Shown here: piece after piece, positions 7,982 to 18,088 of the stretch | Numbering within the stretch: the stretch's first letter is position 1 | How the letters are laid out: each line of letters begins with the position of its first letter | NCBI RefSeq assembly: GCF_014207595.1 | Contig: NZ_JACHGY010000001.1 | Location: forward strand, 1,988,738 to 2,052,737 | Source: Algisphaera agarilytica | GTDB taxonomy: Bacteria; Planctomycetota; Phycisphaerae; Phycisphaerales; Phycisphaeraceae | Length of the DNA stretch: 64,000 nucleotides | Direction of reading: 5' to 3' | Made by a program: the position numbers and the translations under genes | Notes under the pieces: generated by a model | Databases searched by the model: none | The model's input: the letters and a program-made list of their open reading frames with translations, nothing else | What the model was told of the DNA's origin: nothing

Positions 7982-9910
7982 CTAGTCCACCTGTGGCGGT
8001 TCAACGGGTTCGAAAGCGGTTTGGGGATCGCTTTGGAAGCCGAGGAAGGTTGCGCCAACCAGGGGCAGCAGGCCGGAGGAGGTGCCGAGTGCCGAGCTCT
8101 GCGGCGCTAACAGGGTGGCGCCCGGGAACGGCATGCGGCTCTCGTAGTGCCAGCCGGTGTCGTCCACCCAACCGATCGCGTGTGCCGGCTCGAGCAGGGG
8201 CTTGAGCCGCCCCAAGGGCGGCAGCACCATCGGCATGGGCTGGCCGGTTAGCATCGATCCACTGCCGGTCAATAGTGACTCGATGTAGATAAAAGTTTGG
8301 TAGCTGCCGGGCGCGGTGCGGCGGAGGTCAACCCAAGTCAGTGATGTCAGTCGGCGGGTGCCGACGGCTTCACGCAAGGCGGCGAAATCGTCTTGCTGGT
8401 TGAGCGAATTGGGCTGGTCGATGTTGTCGATCGCAGCGAGCACGGTGTGGGGCGACAGCCCGGCGATGAGCTTGCCGTCGACGATCGCCCAGGTCGGCGA
8501 AAGCAGGGGGGTGCCAAGCGTGTGCAGGTCGTGGCCGTCGTAGGTCTGGGTGTGGACCTGGACCTTGATGTCTTCGCCGGCCATGCCCTGGAGCATCGCC
8601 AGGTTCGCAAACATCTGCAGCGAGCGCAGCCCGCGTTCGACTCCTTCCGGGTCCGCGAGTTGGTTGACCAGGGTCAGGCTGAGCATCGATGTGCCCACCG
8701 CATCGCCGTCGAGGTAGAGCGACCACGTCGGGCCCAGCCCGCGGATGAGCTGGTTCTCGACATCGACCCCGATGAGGCTCGAGGCGTCGACCAGGCCTTG
8801 CTCGAAAGAGTCGGCGGCGTCGGGTCCCATCGCGGCGGCGGTGTTGCGGAGCAGGTCCATGAGCAGGCCGGTGTCGAAGGCCATGGAAGTGATCCAGGGC
8901 GCATCGATCGGCGCCCATCCAAAACCATCAGCGGTCAGCGCGGGGGCGTCGAGCAGAGACGCAATGCCCTTGCGGGGCGAAGGCGCCGCGAGATACATCT
9001 GGGTGCGCCATTGCCGGCCATCGAAGCCCGCGGTGATGACGGCGGGGCCGAGCGTGTCCAGACCGAGCGGTTCGATGAGCGCAATGGCGGGGTGGCCAGA
9101 TCCGACGCTCGTGGTGGAGCCGTCGTGCTCGAGTACCGTGCTGGTGTTGGACAGGTTGGCTTGAGCCTCGGCGAAGAGCGCGGGGAGGTCCACGTAGCCA
9201 ACGAGGGGGCCGGGCTCTTCGAGTTGCTCCATGGCCTGGGTGAAGCGGGGGATCTCGGCCAGGCTGGCCAGCGCGTCGGGGTCGATCAAAGCCTCGGCGT
9301 CGAGTGCGGCGGGCGCGTGATTGATCCGCAGCGACACGACCGGGCCGTCGACCACGAGTTCGGAGTCACGGCTCGATTTGGATTGGTAGTACTTGAGTCC
9401 TTCGAGCAGGTCCTTGCGGTCGTCGCCGGTGACAGGCTGCCAGAGCAAGACGATGCCCGGCGTGTTGTCGGGCAAATCGAGGGGCAGGTCGCCGAGCAGC
9501 TCGTCGATTGGGTTGTCGTCAATCAGCGGCGCTGCTTCCGCGGCAGCGTGAGCGGGTGGGGCGGTGACATACACCGCCATCGCGCCGCGGGCGCTCGCGC
9601 CCCAGAGGTTGGTCAGGTGTTTGAACTCGTCCTGGAACGCGGGGTCGTCCACGGCTTGGCGGAGCGTGGGCATGGCGCTGCGCCAAGCGGCCTTGAGCTT
9701 GTCGGTTTCGATGAGTTCGACCACGTCTTGCAGGGCCGATTGAGCGTATTGGTCGGTGATGGAGTCCGTACCCGCCCAACCGAAGTAGGCGATCGCATCG
9801 GCGGGGACATGCTCGGCCAGCGGCTGCGAGAGCGCGGGCGCGGCCCACCACGCGGCCAACAGCGGGGCGGCGCATCGAGCGAGGCGTGGAAGTGGACGGA
9901 TACAACGCAT
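7982..9910 (-). CDS. Exported protein of unknown function
   Basis: A 642-residue protein with a clear signal peptide (basic start, hydrophobic core, A-L-S-Q cleavage region by about residue 27). The mature part opens with P-A-D-A-I-A-Y-F-G-W-A-G and is mixed alpha/beta without recognisable catalytic motifs; the pattern recalls DUF3352-like secreted proteins of planctomycetes, an assignment from memory only. The ATG at 9910 is preceded by GGGAG; upstream in-frame codons would add an implausible tail. It lies alone on the minus strand between xerD and a diguanylate cyclase. I assign no function. Confidence 0.7.
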   Translation of the reverse strand: MRCIRPLPRLARCAAPLLAAWWAAPALSQPLAEHVPADAIAYFGWAGTDSITDQYAQSALQDVVELIETDKLKAAWRSAMPTLRQAVDDPAFQDEFKHLTNLWGASARGAMAVYVTAPPAHAAAEAAPLIDDNPIDELLGDLPLDLPDNTPGIVLLWQPVTGDDRKDLLEGLKYYQSKSSRDSELVVDGPVVSLRINHAPAALDAEALIDPDALASLAEIPRFTQAMEQLEEPGPLVGYVDLPALFAEAQANLSNTSTVLEHDGSTTSVGSGHPAIALIEPLGLDTLGPAVITAGFDGRQWRTQMYLAAPSPRKGIASLLDAPALTADGFGWAPIDAPWITSMAFDTGLLMDLLRNTAAAMGPDAADSFEQGLVDASSLIGVDVENQLIRGLGPTWSLYLDGDAVGTSMLSLTLVNQLADPEGVERGLRSLQMFANLAMLQGMAGEDIKVQVHTQTYDGHDLHTLGTPLLSPTWAIVDGKLIAGLSPHTVLAAIDNIDQPNSLNQQDDFAALREAVGTRRLTSLTWVDLRRTAPGSYQTFIYIESLLTGSGSMLTGQPMPMVLPPLGRLKPLLEPAHAIGWVDDTGWHYESRMPFPGATLLAPQSSALGTSSGLLPLVGATFLGFQSDPQTAFEPVEPPQVD

Positions 9911-10168
9911 AACGAACTCCCGAATCAGAGGGCGGCGGAGGCTGTGATGGGCTGAATCCAAGCATAGCCACCTACTGCGTATCAACGGCGAATTCCGGTG
10001 GTCGCATCAATGGAATTATCGGATGAGAGGGAGGAACCTCTGGAGGCGTGTCGGCTGAGTCGGCTGGATAAGACAGGCAAGGCGTGGGTGGTGAAACGCG
10101 ATCGGGCGATCACCTTAAGGCCACGCGCGGCGTGTCTTTGGCGGGGATCGGGATGAGATGGAATGGGG

Positions 10169-10927
10169 TCAGGCGGCGATGACGCGGTCGCGTCCAGCGC
10201 TCTTGGCCTGATACAGCATGCGGTCGGCGGCGAGCACAACGGACGAGCCGTTCTCGTTGGAACAGCCTTCCTGCCCGGCGGTGGCCAGGCCGAGGCTGAT
10301 GGTGACGACCGGGGCCACGCCGCTGGCGGGGTGGTCGATGTTGAGGTTGCGGACCGCTTGGCGGAGGCGCTCGGCCAGGTTGGCGGCGGCGGCGGTGTCG
10401 AGCCCGGGGCAGAGCACGATGAGTTCTTCGCCGCCGTAACGCCCAACGAAATCGGTGCGACGGACGGCGGCCTGCACCGCTTGGGCGACGGCGACCAGGC
10501 ATCGATCGCCCTCGGGGTGGCCCTTGGCGTCGTTGAAGGACTTGAAGTGATCGACATCGATCATGATCACGCTGTAGGGCCGAACCTGTCCCATGGCCAG
10601 GGCGGACGCGGTCATCGCGTGTTCCTGGGCGAGGCAGGCCTCGAAGGCGGCGCGGTTGAGCAGTCCGGTCATCGGGTCGAGCCGGCTGACCTGCGAGAGG
10701 TCGAGGTTGAAACGCATGAGCTCGGCCGAGAGGCGTTCAACCGCTTCGTTGCGTTCCGCCAGGGCGAGATTGTCGGTGCTCAGTTGGTGGAGTTGGCGAC
10801 GCAGCTGGTGCACTTCCTGGTGCAGCTTTCGTCGGCGATTCAGTCCCGAAAAATAGCGTCGCCAAAGCCCGCGGAGCCGAATAGCCGGTCCCGAATGGTG
10901 GCGGTGTGTGGACAAACCTTTGGACAT
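10169..10927 (-). CDS. GGDEF diguanylate cyclase
   Basis: A 252-residue protein: a basic N-terminus, a coiled-coil helix (about 30-75, heptad-like with Q/L/R) and a C-terminal GGDEF domain. The signature reads G-G-E-E-L, a catalytically competent variant, with an R-x-x-D inhibitory I-site five residues before it, so it probably makes c-di-GMP under product inhibition. No transmembrane or sensor domain is seen, so input would come through the coiled coil. The ATG at 10927 with a GAGGGG site ten bases upstream is preferred over a TTG four codons earlier. Confidence 0.88.
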   Translation of the reverse strand: MSKGLSTHRHHSGPAIRLRGLWRRYFSGLNRRRKLHQEVHQLRRQLHQLSTDNLALAERNEAVERLSAELMRFNLDLSQVSRLDPMTGLLNRAAFEACLAQEHAMTASALAMGQVRPYSVIMIDVDHFKSFNDAKGHPEGDRCLVAVAQAVQAAVRRTDFVGRYGGEELIVLCPGLDTAAAANLAERLRQAVRNLNIDHPASGVAPVVTISLGLATAGQEGCSNENGSSVVLAADRMLYQAKSAGRDRVIAA

Positions 10928-11038
10928 CGTAGAGCGCAACCCCTCGTGAACCCCGTTCTTTCGTACAACTACGCGTTACATCGACGCGATCCGGCTTGCA
11001 CCTTAGTTTGGCTTCCTGCCGCCCCTGCGAGACATGTT

Positions 11039-11062
11039 TGGAACAATCTGGAACATGTTCCA
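11039..11062. promoter_or_regulatory. Palindromic operator candidate before the ABC transporter operon
   Basis: TGGAACATGTTCCA (11049-11062) is a perfect 14-bp palindrome, and an extra half-site TGGAAC lies ten bases upstream (11039-11044). The surrounding 10928-11273 gap is AT-rich and separates the divergent cyclase and transporter genes, as expected for a regulated promoter. The regulator is unknown. Confidence 0.45.
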
Positions 11063-11285
11063 TAAAATTTTGATCCAAATTAATGTGATTATATCTAGAC
11101 AAAAGCGTTTTGATCGTCATAATTGAACTTCGGTCGATTCTAATTTGTTACACATTGTTTCACTTTTGTGTCATTACTTGCGGCAGCCCATCCGCCGACA
11201 TCGCTGAGAAGGCATTTCTAAATCTGGGTTCATCACCAGAAGCCCGGTCGCTGCCGATCCGTTTCACATCCCTGTGCAGGAATCC

Positions 11286-12752
11286 TTGGTTTTGTCTCAG
11301 AGTCCTCCTCCACATCAGCAATCTTCGCCCCCGCCCGGCTCGGGTTGGAACCCCCTGGACACACTCTCTCTGGGGAGTTGGATCATCCTGGGGATAGCGG
11401 TGATTTCGAGTGTGGTGGTGCTGGCGTTGCCCATCCAGGAGCGTGAGGGGCTCGAGTTCTGGACGTTCGCTCGGCCGCACCAGCTCATGTACGAGCCGGT
11501 GTCGGACCGCTGGACTCAGGAGGGTCAGGACCTGCCGGACGTGAATATCTTTCTGTTGGACGGGATGGCGCTCGAGCGGCGGACGATCAATGGGTTTTGG
11601 GCGGGGACGCCGTTGGCGGACCTGATCGAGATCGAAGGGGGGACGTTTTACAAATACGTCACCGGGCCGATCGAGGACGTGGGGTTTGTGGACCTGACCG
11701 ATCGGCTGCACGACGAGGGCATCTACGACATCATCAACCCGCCTTCGTTCTCGCCGTGGACCAGCCGGGGGCGGATCTTCGGGATCCCCCACGATGTGCA
11801 CCCGGTGCTGCTGGCCTACCGGGCGGACATCGTCGAGGACGAGCTGGGGATCGATGTCAGCGACATCGAGACGTGGGACGACTTCGCCCGCATCATGGGC
11901 AAGGCGATCAAGGACCTTGACGGCGACGGCAAGCCCGACCGCTATCCGATTAACTTCTGGTTCAACGACGGCGACGCGTTGGAGGTCCTGATGCTCCAGG
12001 CCGGCGGGGGCACGTTCGACAGCGAGGACAACATCATCATTAGCTCCGAAGCCAACGCGAAGGTGCTGGCCACCGCGGTACACTGGTGCTTCGGCGAAGG
12101 GCGGATCGCGATCGACGCGCCCGACTTCGACGCGGGGGGCAACCAGCTCAAGATCGAGGGCAAGGTCGTGTGTGCGATCATGCCCGACTGGCTGGCAGGC
12201 ATCTGGAAGAGCGACCTGCCCCAGCTCTCGGGCAAGGTCAAGCTGATGCCGCTGCCCGCGTGGGAGCCGGGCGGGCGACGCACCAGCGTCCGCGGCGGGA
12301 CGATGCTGGGCTTCCCCAAGGCCGCGGTCGAGAAGGGCACGTTCGACGACGCGTGGGAGTACGGCAAGTACCTGTACCTCTCCGAAGAGGTGGCGCGCAA
12401 GCTCTTCGAGGCCAGCACGATCATCTCCCCGGTGACCAAGTACTGGGACCGGCCGTTCTACCACCAACCCGACCCGTTCTTCATGGGCCAGCCCAGCGGC
12501 TCGCTGTTCATCGAGCAGGCCCCGCACGTGCCGCTGCGTCCGAGCCACCCGTTCCGCGTGATCGCCCGTTCGGAGATCGGCCAGGTGGCCAACGAGCTGC
12601 GTGACTACGCCGACCGGAACAACGACTACACGGTCGAGGGCCTGCTGCCCGAGGCCCGCCGCCTGCTCGCCGAGGCCCAGCAGCGTCTGATCAAGCAGAT
12701 GCAGCGCAACGTCTTCCTGCGGCCCGCCGAAGAAGCGGAGGTAACGCCATGA
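11286..12752 (+). CDS. Extracellular solute-binding protein of a carbohydrate ABC importer
   Basis: About 488 residues. An N-terminal hydrophobic helix (about 30-50) anchors or exports the protein; the rest follows the MalE-like family 1 fold, with a W-A-G-T-P, an I-P-H-D-V-H-P-V-L-L-A-Y-R segment and an A-x-I-M-P-D-W substrate-cleft region. Start choice is uncertain: a TTG at 11286 has AGGA just upstream, while an in-frame GTG at 11274 has none. It overlaps the first permease gene by four bases (ATGA), indicating translational coupling. The ligand is probably an oligosaccharide handled by the large enzyme three genes downstream. Confidence 0.8.
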   Translation: MVLSQSPPPHQQSSPPPGSGWNPLDTLSLGSWIILGIAVISSVVVLALPIQEREGLEFWTFARPHQLMYEPVSDRWTQEGQDLPDVNIFLLDGMALERRTINGFWAGTPLADLIEIEGGTFYKYVTGPIEDVGFVDLTDRLHDEGIYDIINPPSFSPWTSRGRIFGIPHDVHPVLLAYRADIVEDELGIDVSDIETWDDFARIMGKAIKDLDGDGKPDRYPINFWFNDGDALEVLMLQAGGGTFDSEDNIIISSEANAKVLATAVHWCFGEGRIAIDAPDFDAGGNQLKIEGKVVCAIMPDWLAGIWKSDLPQLSGKVKLMPLPAWEPGGRRTSVRGGTMLGFPKAAVEKGTFDDAWEYGKYLYLSEEVARKLFEASTIISPVTKYWDRPFYHQPDPFFMGQPSGSLFIEQAPHVPLRPSHPFRVIARSEIGQVANELRDYADRNNDYTVEGLLPEARRLLAEAQQRLIKQMQRNVFLRPAEEAEVTP

Positions 12753-13675
12753 GCAAGAAGTTCCGCTCCACGGCGTTGATGCCGTACCTGTTCGTCGCGC
12801 CGTTCGTGGTCTCGTTCGTGGTGTTCGTGGTGTACCCGCTGGGCCAGTCGGTGGTGCTGGCGTTCATGCAGACCAACGGCCCGAAGACGCGTCAGTTCGT
12901 GGGCCTGGACAACTTCAGCTGGCTGTTCACCCAGGACCCGGACTTCTGGAAGTCGGTGCTGAACATCATCCTCTACACCGCGGGGTCGATGCTGATCCAG
13001 CTGCCCGCGTCGCTGGGGCTGGCGCTCCTGCTCAACCGCAAGGACATCAAGGCCCGGGGCTTCTGGCGGATGATCTTCTTCGCGCCGATCCTGGTGGGGC
13101 TGGTGTTCGTGGCGATCATCTTCGGGCTGCTGTTCGCGCCCAACAACGGGCTGATCAACGACGCGTTGTATCAGGCCACGCTGATGTTCGACCGGGTGAT
13201 CCCGTTCTACCCCGACGGGTGGGTGTTCGACCGCGAGTTCCGCTGGACGGCGGAGTACGCGATGCCGGCGATGATCATCGCGTCGTTCTGGATGTACGTG
13301 GGGTTCAACATGATCTACTTCCTGGCGGCGTTGCAGAACGTGAGCAAGGACCTGATGGAGGCGGCCGAGGTCGACGGGGCGGGGCCGTGGCAGCGGTTCC
13401 TGAACGTGACGGTGCCGGCGATCCGTCCGGTGGGAACGTTCGTGGTGCTGCTGTCGTTCATCGGCAGCGTGCAGCTGTTCGAGCTGCCGTACCTGCTGGT
13501 GGGCCCCGACGGCGGGCCGGGCAAGAAGGGGCTGACGCCGGTGATGCACCTGTTCAGCAAGGGCTTCGACGCGGGGGACCTGGGGTACGCCAGCGCGATC
13601 GGTTGGCTGATCGCGGTGGTGCTGTTCGGCGTGGCGCTGCTCCAGAAGAAACTCTCTAACCCGGGGACCGACTGA
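12749..13675 (+). CDS. MalF/UgpA-type sugar ABC permease
   Basis: A 308-residue inner-membrane permease with about six hydrophobic helices and the EAA loop L-M-E-A-A-E-V-D-G-A-G (about residues 205-220), which contacts the ATPase. It overlaps the binding-protein gene by ATGA and the next permease by one base (TGATG). No ATPase gene occurs in this operon; a shared MsmK/UgpC-type ATPase encoded elsewhere is the usual solution for such importers. Confidence 0.9.
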   Translation: MSKKFRSTALMPYLFVAPFVVSFVVFVVYPLGQSVVLAFMQTNGPKTRQFVGLDNFSWLFTQDPDFWKSVLNIILYTAGSMLIQLPASLGLALLLNRKDIKARGFWRMIFFAPILVGLVFVAIIFGLLFAPNNGLINDALYQATLMFDRVIPFYPDGWVFDREFRWTAEYAMPAMIIASFWMYVGFNMIYFLAALQNVSKDLMEAAEVDGAGPWQRFLNVTVPAIRPVGTFVVLLSFIGSVQLFELPYLLVGPDGGPGKKGLTPVMHLFSKGFDAGDLGYASAIGWLIAVVLFGVALLQKKLSNPGTD

Positions 13676-14547
13676 TGCGTAAGAAATGGTGGACCCCGGT
13701 TGCGATCTACGTCCCGCTCGCCGCGTTCGCGTTGGTGACGCTAGTGCCGTTCGCGTACCTGATGTTCTCGGCGTTCAAGACCAAGGAGGCGTTCTTCAGC
13801 GGGCCGTTCTGGCCGGTGGAAGAAGACGGCGGTTGGTGGGCGGTGGACTGGTCGGGCTTCACGTTCACGAACTTCACCCGGCTGTGGAGCGAGGTGAAGA
13901 TCGGCGAGGCGTCGTTCATGCGGGCGGTCCTGAACTCGTTCTTCTTCGCCTCGGTCATGAGCGTGGTCGGCACACTGGGCGCGGCGATGGGGGGCTACGG
14001 CCTGGCGATGTTCAAGTTCAAGGGCCGGGAGTTCATCACGACGGTCGTGCTCGGCGCGTTGGTCATCCCCGGCGCTTTGCTGATCGCGCCGGGCTACTTC
14101 CTCTTGTTCCAGCTGGGCTTGCTCGACAGCTACGCGGGCCTGATCCTTCCGGGGGTGGCCCCGGCGTTCGGGGTGTACCTGTTCCGCCAGGCGTTCATCT
14201 CGTCGCTGCCGCACGAGATGATGGAAGCGGGGCGGATCGACGGCTGCGGCGAGTGGCGGATGTTCTTCCAGATGGGCCTGCCGATGGTCAAGCCGATGGT
14301 GGGGGCATTCGTGCTGATCACTTATCTCGGCACGTGGACCAACTTCATCGGCCCGCAGATCATCATCCAGACCCCCGAGAAGTACCCGCTGGCGGTTGCG
14401 GTCGCCCAACTCCGCGGCCCGTTCAGCATCGAGTACGGCATGATCATGGCCGGCACCCTCGTCGCCATCGGCCCGGTCCTGGCCCTGTTCCTCTTACTCC
14501 AAAAAGACTTCATCGCCGGACTCACCGCCGGCGCCGTTAAAGGATAG
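13675..14547 (+). CDS. MalG/UgpE-type sugar ABC permease
   Basis: A 290-residue partner permease with six predicted helices. The EAA motif reads M-M-E-A-G-R-I-D-G-C-G (about residues 185-195). Typical family length. It is followed after only four bases by the large putative carbohydrate-active enzyme, so uptake and processing of one substrate are probably co-expressed. Confidence 0.9.
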   Translation: MRKKWWTPVAIYVPLAAFALVTLVPFAYLMFSAFKTKEAFFSGPFWPVEEDGGWWAVDWSGFTFTNFTRLWSEVKIGEASFMRAVLNSFFFASVMSVVGTLGAAMGGYGLAMFKFKGREFITTVVLGALVIPGALLIAPGYFLLFQLGLLDSYAGLILPGVAPAFGVYLFRQAFISSLPHEMMEAGRIDGCGEWRMFFQMGLPMVKPMVGAFVLITYLGTWTNFIGPQIIIQTPEKYPLAVAVAQLRGPFSIEYGMIMAGTLVAIGPVLALFLLLQKDFIAGLTAGAVKG

Positions 14548-14551
14548 AAAC

Positions 14552-17500
14552 ATGTCTGTTGCGCCAAACCCTACCGTTGCTTCGTCGATCCGTCCGCAAA
14601 CCGCCTCGGGCTCGCTGCCCGAAGGCTTCGTCACCATCGATGGCGTCGAGATGTACCGCATCACCGACAGCGATCAGATGCCCGCGTTTCTGATGAGTGT
14701 CGTCAGTGATAGCGACTTGTGGATGTTCCTATCCAGTCGAGGTGGACTGACGGCCGGCCGGGTCGATCCCGACCACGCGCTGTTCCCCTACGAGACCGAC
14801 GACATCCTGCACAAGTGCCACCCGTACACCGGCTCGGCCACGCTGATCTGGGTGTCACGCGACGGCGAGGAAGATGTGCTTTGGGAGCCGTTTAACAACC
14901 ACGGCTCCCGGCCGAACGTGACCCGCAACCTGTACAAATCGGTGGCGGGCAACCGCGTGATCTTCGAAGAGGTTCAGCACGACCTGGGCCTGACCTTCCG
15001 GTACCAGTGGGCGGGCTGCGACCGGTTTGGCTTTGTGCGTAGCGCCCGTCTCACCGCCCACGACAGCACCGGCGTAACGCGGGTCGAGCTGCTCGACGGG
15101 GTGTTGAACCTGATCCCGTCGGGGCTGACGCTTGCGGTGATGCAGCAGTTCAGCTGCCTGACCAATGCGTATTCGCGTGTAGAGATCGATGTGGACAGCC
15201 GGTTGACGGTGTACGCGATGTCGTCGTTGCTGGTGGACAAGGCCGAGCCCGCCGAGGCGTTGCGGGCGAACGTGGCCTGGTGTCGTGGCCTGCCCGAGGC
15301 GAAGGTGGTGATCGATGACGATTCGGTGGAGCAGTTCCGTGAAGGCCAACCGCTGACGATGAACCAGGACCTCAAGGGACGCCGCGGCGCGTACCTGTTG
15401 CACACGCCGTTGGCGTTGAAGCCCGGCGAATCGGTGGATTGGGATATCGTGGCCGATGTGGACCGCAGCCAGGCACAGGCCGAGGCGTTGCGTCAGGAGG
15501 TGTTGGGCACGGCCGAACTCAAACAGGTGATCCAGCGTGAACTCGCCGGGGCGGATGCAAACCTCGTGGCGAACGTCGCGTCGTCCGACGGGCTGCAGTG
15601 CACCGGCGACCGCTCGACCACCGCGCACCACTTCGCCAACGTGCTGTTCAACAACATGCGCGGCGGCGTGTTTGCCGACGGCTACAGCCTGCCCGGCGAA
15701 GACTTCGTGGACTTTGTCGAGAGCCGTAACACCAAGGTGGCCAAGCGCCACGCGGCGATACTCGGTGAGATGACCGGCTCGATCGATTACCAGGACCTCC
15801 TGGCCAAGGCCGAGGCCACCGGCGACGGCGACCTGTCACGCCTGGCGATGGAATACCTGCCCATCACGTTTAGCCGACGCCACGGCGACCCGTCGCGCCC
15901 GTGGAACAAGTTTGCGATCCACCTGCAGAACCCCGACGGCAGCCGGATCCTCAACTACCAGGGCAACTGGCGCGACATCTTTCAGAACTGGGAATCGATG
16001 TGCGTGAGCTTCCCGGGCTACTTCGAGAGCATCGTGGCGAAGTTCGTCAACGCGTCGACCGCCGACGGCTTCAACCCCTACCGCGTGATGCGCAGCGGCA
16101 TCGACTGGGAAGCCCCCGAGCCCGACAACCCCTGGGCGAGCATCGGCTACTGGGGCGACCACCAGATCATTTACCTGCTGAAGCTGCTCGAGCACTCCAA
16201 GGCCTTCCACCCCGGCAAGCTGGAAACGATGCTGGGGCAGCGCCAATTCACCTACGCGGATGTGCCGTACCGGATCGCGTCGTATGCCGAGCTGTGCCGA
16301 GACCCGCACAACACGATCGCGTTTGATCACGCGTTGGAGAACGCCATCGGCGAACGCGTTGAGGCCCTCGGTGCGGACGGCAAGCTTTTGCATGACGCGC
16401 ACGGCAAGCTCGTGAAGGTGAGCCTGGCGGAGAAGCTGTTGGTGCCCGCGTTGTCGAAGCTGTCGAACCTCGTGGTCGACGGCGGCATCTGGATGAACAC
16501 GCAACGGCCGGAGTGGAACGACGCGAACAACGCGTTGGTGGGACACGGCATCTCGATGGTCACGCTGTGCTATCTGCGTCGGTACGCGGCGTTCATGGCG
16601 GACCTACTGGAGCAGGGCGAAGTATCGGTCGAGTTGTCGGCCGCGGTGGACGCGTGGCTGGCGGGGCTTTCCGAAGTGCTGTCGAATCACGCCGGTGTGC
16701 TGGACGCCCCGGCGCTGTCGGACATCGAACGCCGAACGATTCTCGACGAGCTGGGGATGGCGTTCGAGGCGTATCGCACCAAGGTCTATCACGGCAGCCT
16801 GGGCTCGCCGGTGTCGCGGTCGTCTGCGGACATCGTGGAACTGCTCAAGCTGACGCTGCGTTACCTGGATCACTCCATCGACGCGAACCGCCGCGAGGAA
16901 GACGGGCTGTACCACTCGTACAACCTGCTCAAGCTCGACGGCGATGTCGGGTCGCGGCAGGGGACGGCCGGGGTGGACACGCTCTACCCGATGCTCGAGG
17001 GCCAGGTCGCGGTGCTCAGCACCGGCCGGCTCGACGCGGCGACCTCGGCGTCGCTCATCGAATCGATGTACCAGAGTTCGCTGTATCGCGCGGATCAGAA
17101 CACCTTCCTGCTCTACCCCGACCGGCCGCAGCCCGGCTACTTCGCGAAGAACGATGTCCCGGCCGCGTCCGCCGAAGCGATCGCGCTGCTCAAGGCGATG
17201 CTTGATGCGGGCGACACGCGCATCGTCGAACGCGACGTGACCGGACGCGTGCGATTCCACAGCGACTTCGCCAAGGCGGGCGACATGGTGGAGGTGCTTG
17301 ACGGCATGGCCGAGGACCCGCAGTTCGGCGGGCTCGTTGAATCGAGTCGTCAGGCGGTGCTCGATTTGTACGAGCAGGTGTTCAACCACCGCGCGTTCAC
17401 CGGGCGGTCGGGCGCGATGTACGCCTACGAAGGCCTGGGCTCGATCTACTGGCACATGGTGTCCAAGCTTTTGCTGGCGGCACAGGAGTCGTACCAGCGA

Positions 17501-18058
17501 GCGATCGCGGAGGGGGCGTCTGCGGAAGAGGTCCAGCGATTGGCTGAGGCGTACTACGGTGTCCGCGGCGGCCTGAGTGCGAACAAGACGGCCCGCGAAT
17601 ACGGCGCGTTCCCCACCGATCCCTACTCGCACACCCCCGGCCACCGCGGCGCACAGCAGCCTGGCATGACCGGGCAAGTCAAGGAAGAAGTCCTGACTCG
17701 ACTGGGTGAGTTGGGCGTGCGGATCGATGCAGGCCAAGTGACGTTCAGCCCGAGTCTTCTGCGGGGACGCGAGTTCCTCGGCAAAGAAACATCCTGGGAC
17801 ATGGTCGGCCTTAACGGCGAGACGCAGCAGGTCACCCTGCCCAAGGGTTCGCTCGGCTTCACCTACGCCCAGGTGCCCGTGGTGATGCACCGCGGCAACG
17901 GCGACGCGTTGATCCGTCTGCAGATGGCCGACGGCACGCGGGTGGACCTGCCGGGCAACGCGCTGGGCAGCGAACACAGCGCCGAGTTGTTCGACCGGCG
18001 TGGCACGATCTCGCAGATCGATGTGGTGTTGTCGGCCGATCAGATCACGCTGGATTGA
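14552..18058 (+). CDS. Large putative carbohydrate-active enzyme, (alpha/alpha)6-barrel-like, family not recognised
   Basis: A 1168-residue protein without signal peptide, so cytoplasmic. The N-terminal 300 residues look beta-rich; the central part (about 430-820) is helical with aromatic/acidic patches such as Y-Q-G-N-W-R-D-I, G-Y-W-G-D-H-Q and P-E-W-N-D-A-N-N-A-L-V-G, resembling active-site loops of six-hairpin glycosidases and GH94-type phosphorylases. The C-terminal 150 residues are again beta-like. It closes the ABC importer operon (RBS in the four-base gap), which supports intracellular breakdown of the imported sugar. Family assignment is inference; I cannot name the substrate. Confidence 0.55.
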   Translation: MSVAPNPTVASSIRPQTASGSLPEGFVTIDGVEMYRITDSDQMPAFLMSVVSDSDLWMFLSSRGGLTAGRVDPDHALFPYETDDILHKCHPYTGSATLIWVSRDGEEDVLWEPFNNHGSRPNVTRNLYKSVAGNRVIFEEVQHDLGLTFRYQWAGCDRFGFVRSARLTAHDSTGVTRVELLDGVLNLIPSGLTLAVMQQFSCLTNAYSRVEIDVDSRLTVYAMSSLLVDKAEPAEALRANVAWCRGLPEAKVVIDDDSVEQFREGQPLTMNQDLKGRRGAYLLHTPLALKPGESVDWDIVADVDRSQAQAEALRQEVLGTAELKQVIQRELAGADANLVANVASSDGLQCTGDRSTTAHHFANVLFNNMRGGVFADGYSLPGEDFVDFVESRNTKVAKRHAAILGEMTGSIDYQDLLAKAEATGDGDLSRLAMEYLPITFSRRHGDPSRPWNKFAIHLQNPDGSRILNYQGNWRDIFQNWESMCVSFPGYFESIVAKFVNASTADGFNPYRVMRSGIDWEAPEPDNPWASIGYWGDHQIIYLLKLLEHSKAFHPGKLETMLGQRQFTYADVPYRIASYAELCRDPHNTIAFDHALENAIGERVEALGADGKLLHDAHGKLVKVSLAEKLLVPALSKLSNLVVDGGIWMNTQRPEWNDANNALVGHGISMVTLCYLRRYAAFMADLLEQGEVSVELSAAVDAWLAGLSEVLSNHAGVLDAPALSDIERRTILDELGMAFEAYRTKVYHGSLGSPVSRSSADIVELLKLTLRYLDHSIDANRREEDGLYHSYNLLKLDGDVGSRQGTAGVDTLYPMLEGQVAVLSTGRLDAATSASLIESMYQSSLYRADQNTFLLYPDRPQPGYFAKNDVPAASAEAIALLKAMLDAGDTRIVERDVTGRVRFHSDFAKAGDMVEVLDGMAEDPQFGGLVESSRQAVLDLYEQVFNHRAFTGRSGAMYAYEGLGSIYWHMVSKLLLAAQESYQRAIAEGASAEEVQRLAEAYYGVRGGLSANKTAREYGAFPTDPYSHTPGHRGAQQPGMTGQVKEEVLTRLGELGVRIDAGQVTFSPSLLRGREFLGKETSWDMVGLNGETQQVTLPKGSLGFTYAQVPVVMHRGNGDALIRLQMADGTRVDLPGNALGSEHSAELFDRRGTISQIDVVLSADQITLD

Positions 18059-18088
18059 TTTACGGCGTCGGCGGTGAATAATGCCGAC

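Noticed and set aside
11049..11062. LexA box
   Set aside because: GAAC and GTTC arms are present, but the spacing is two bases instead of the four in Gram-positive LexA boxes, and the adjacent genes are not SOS genes.
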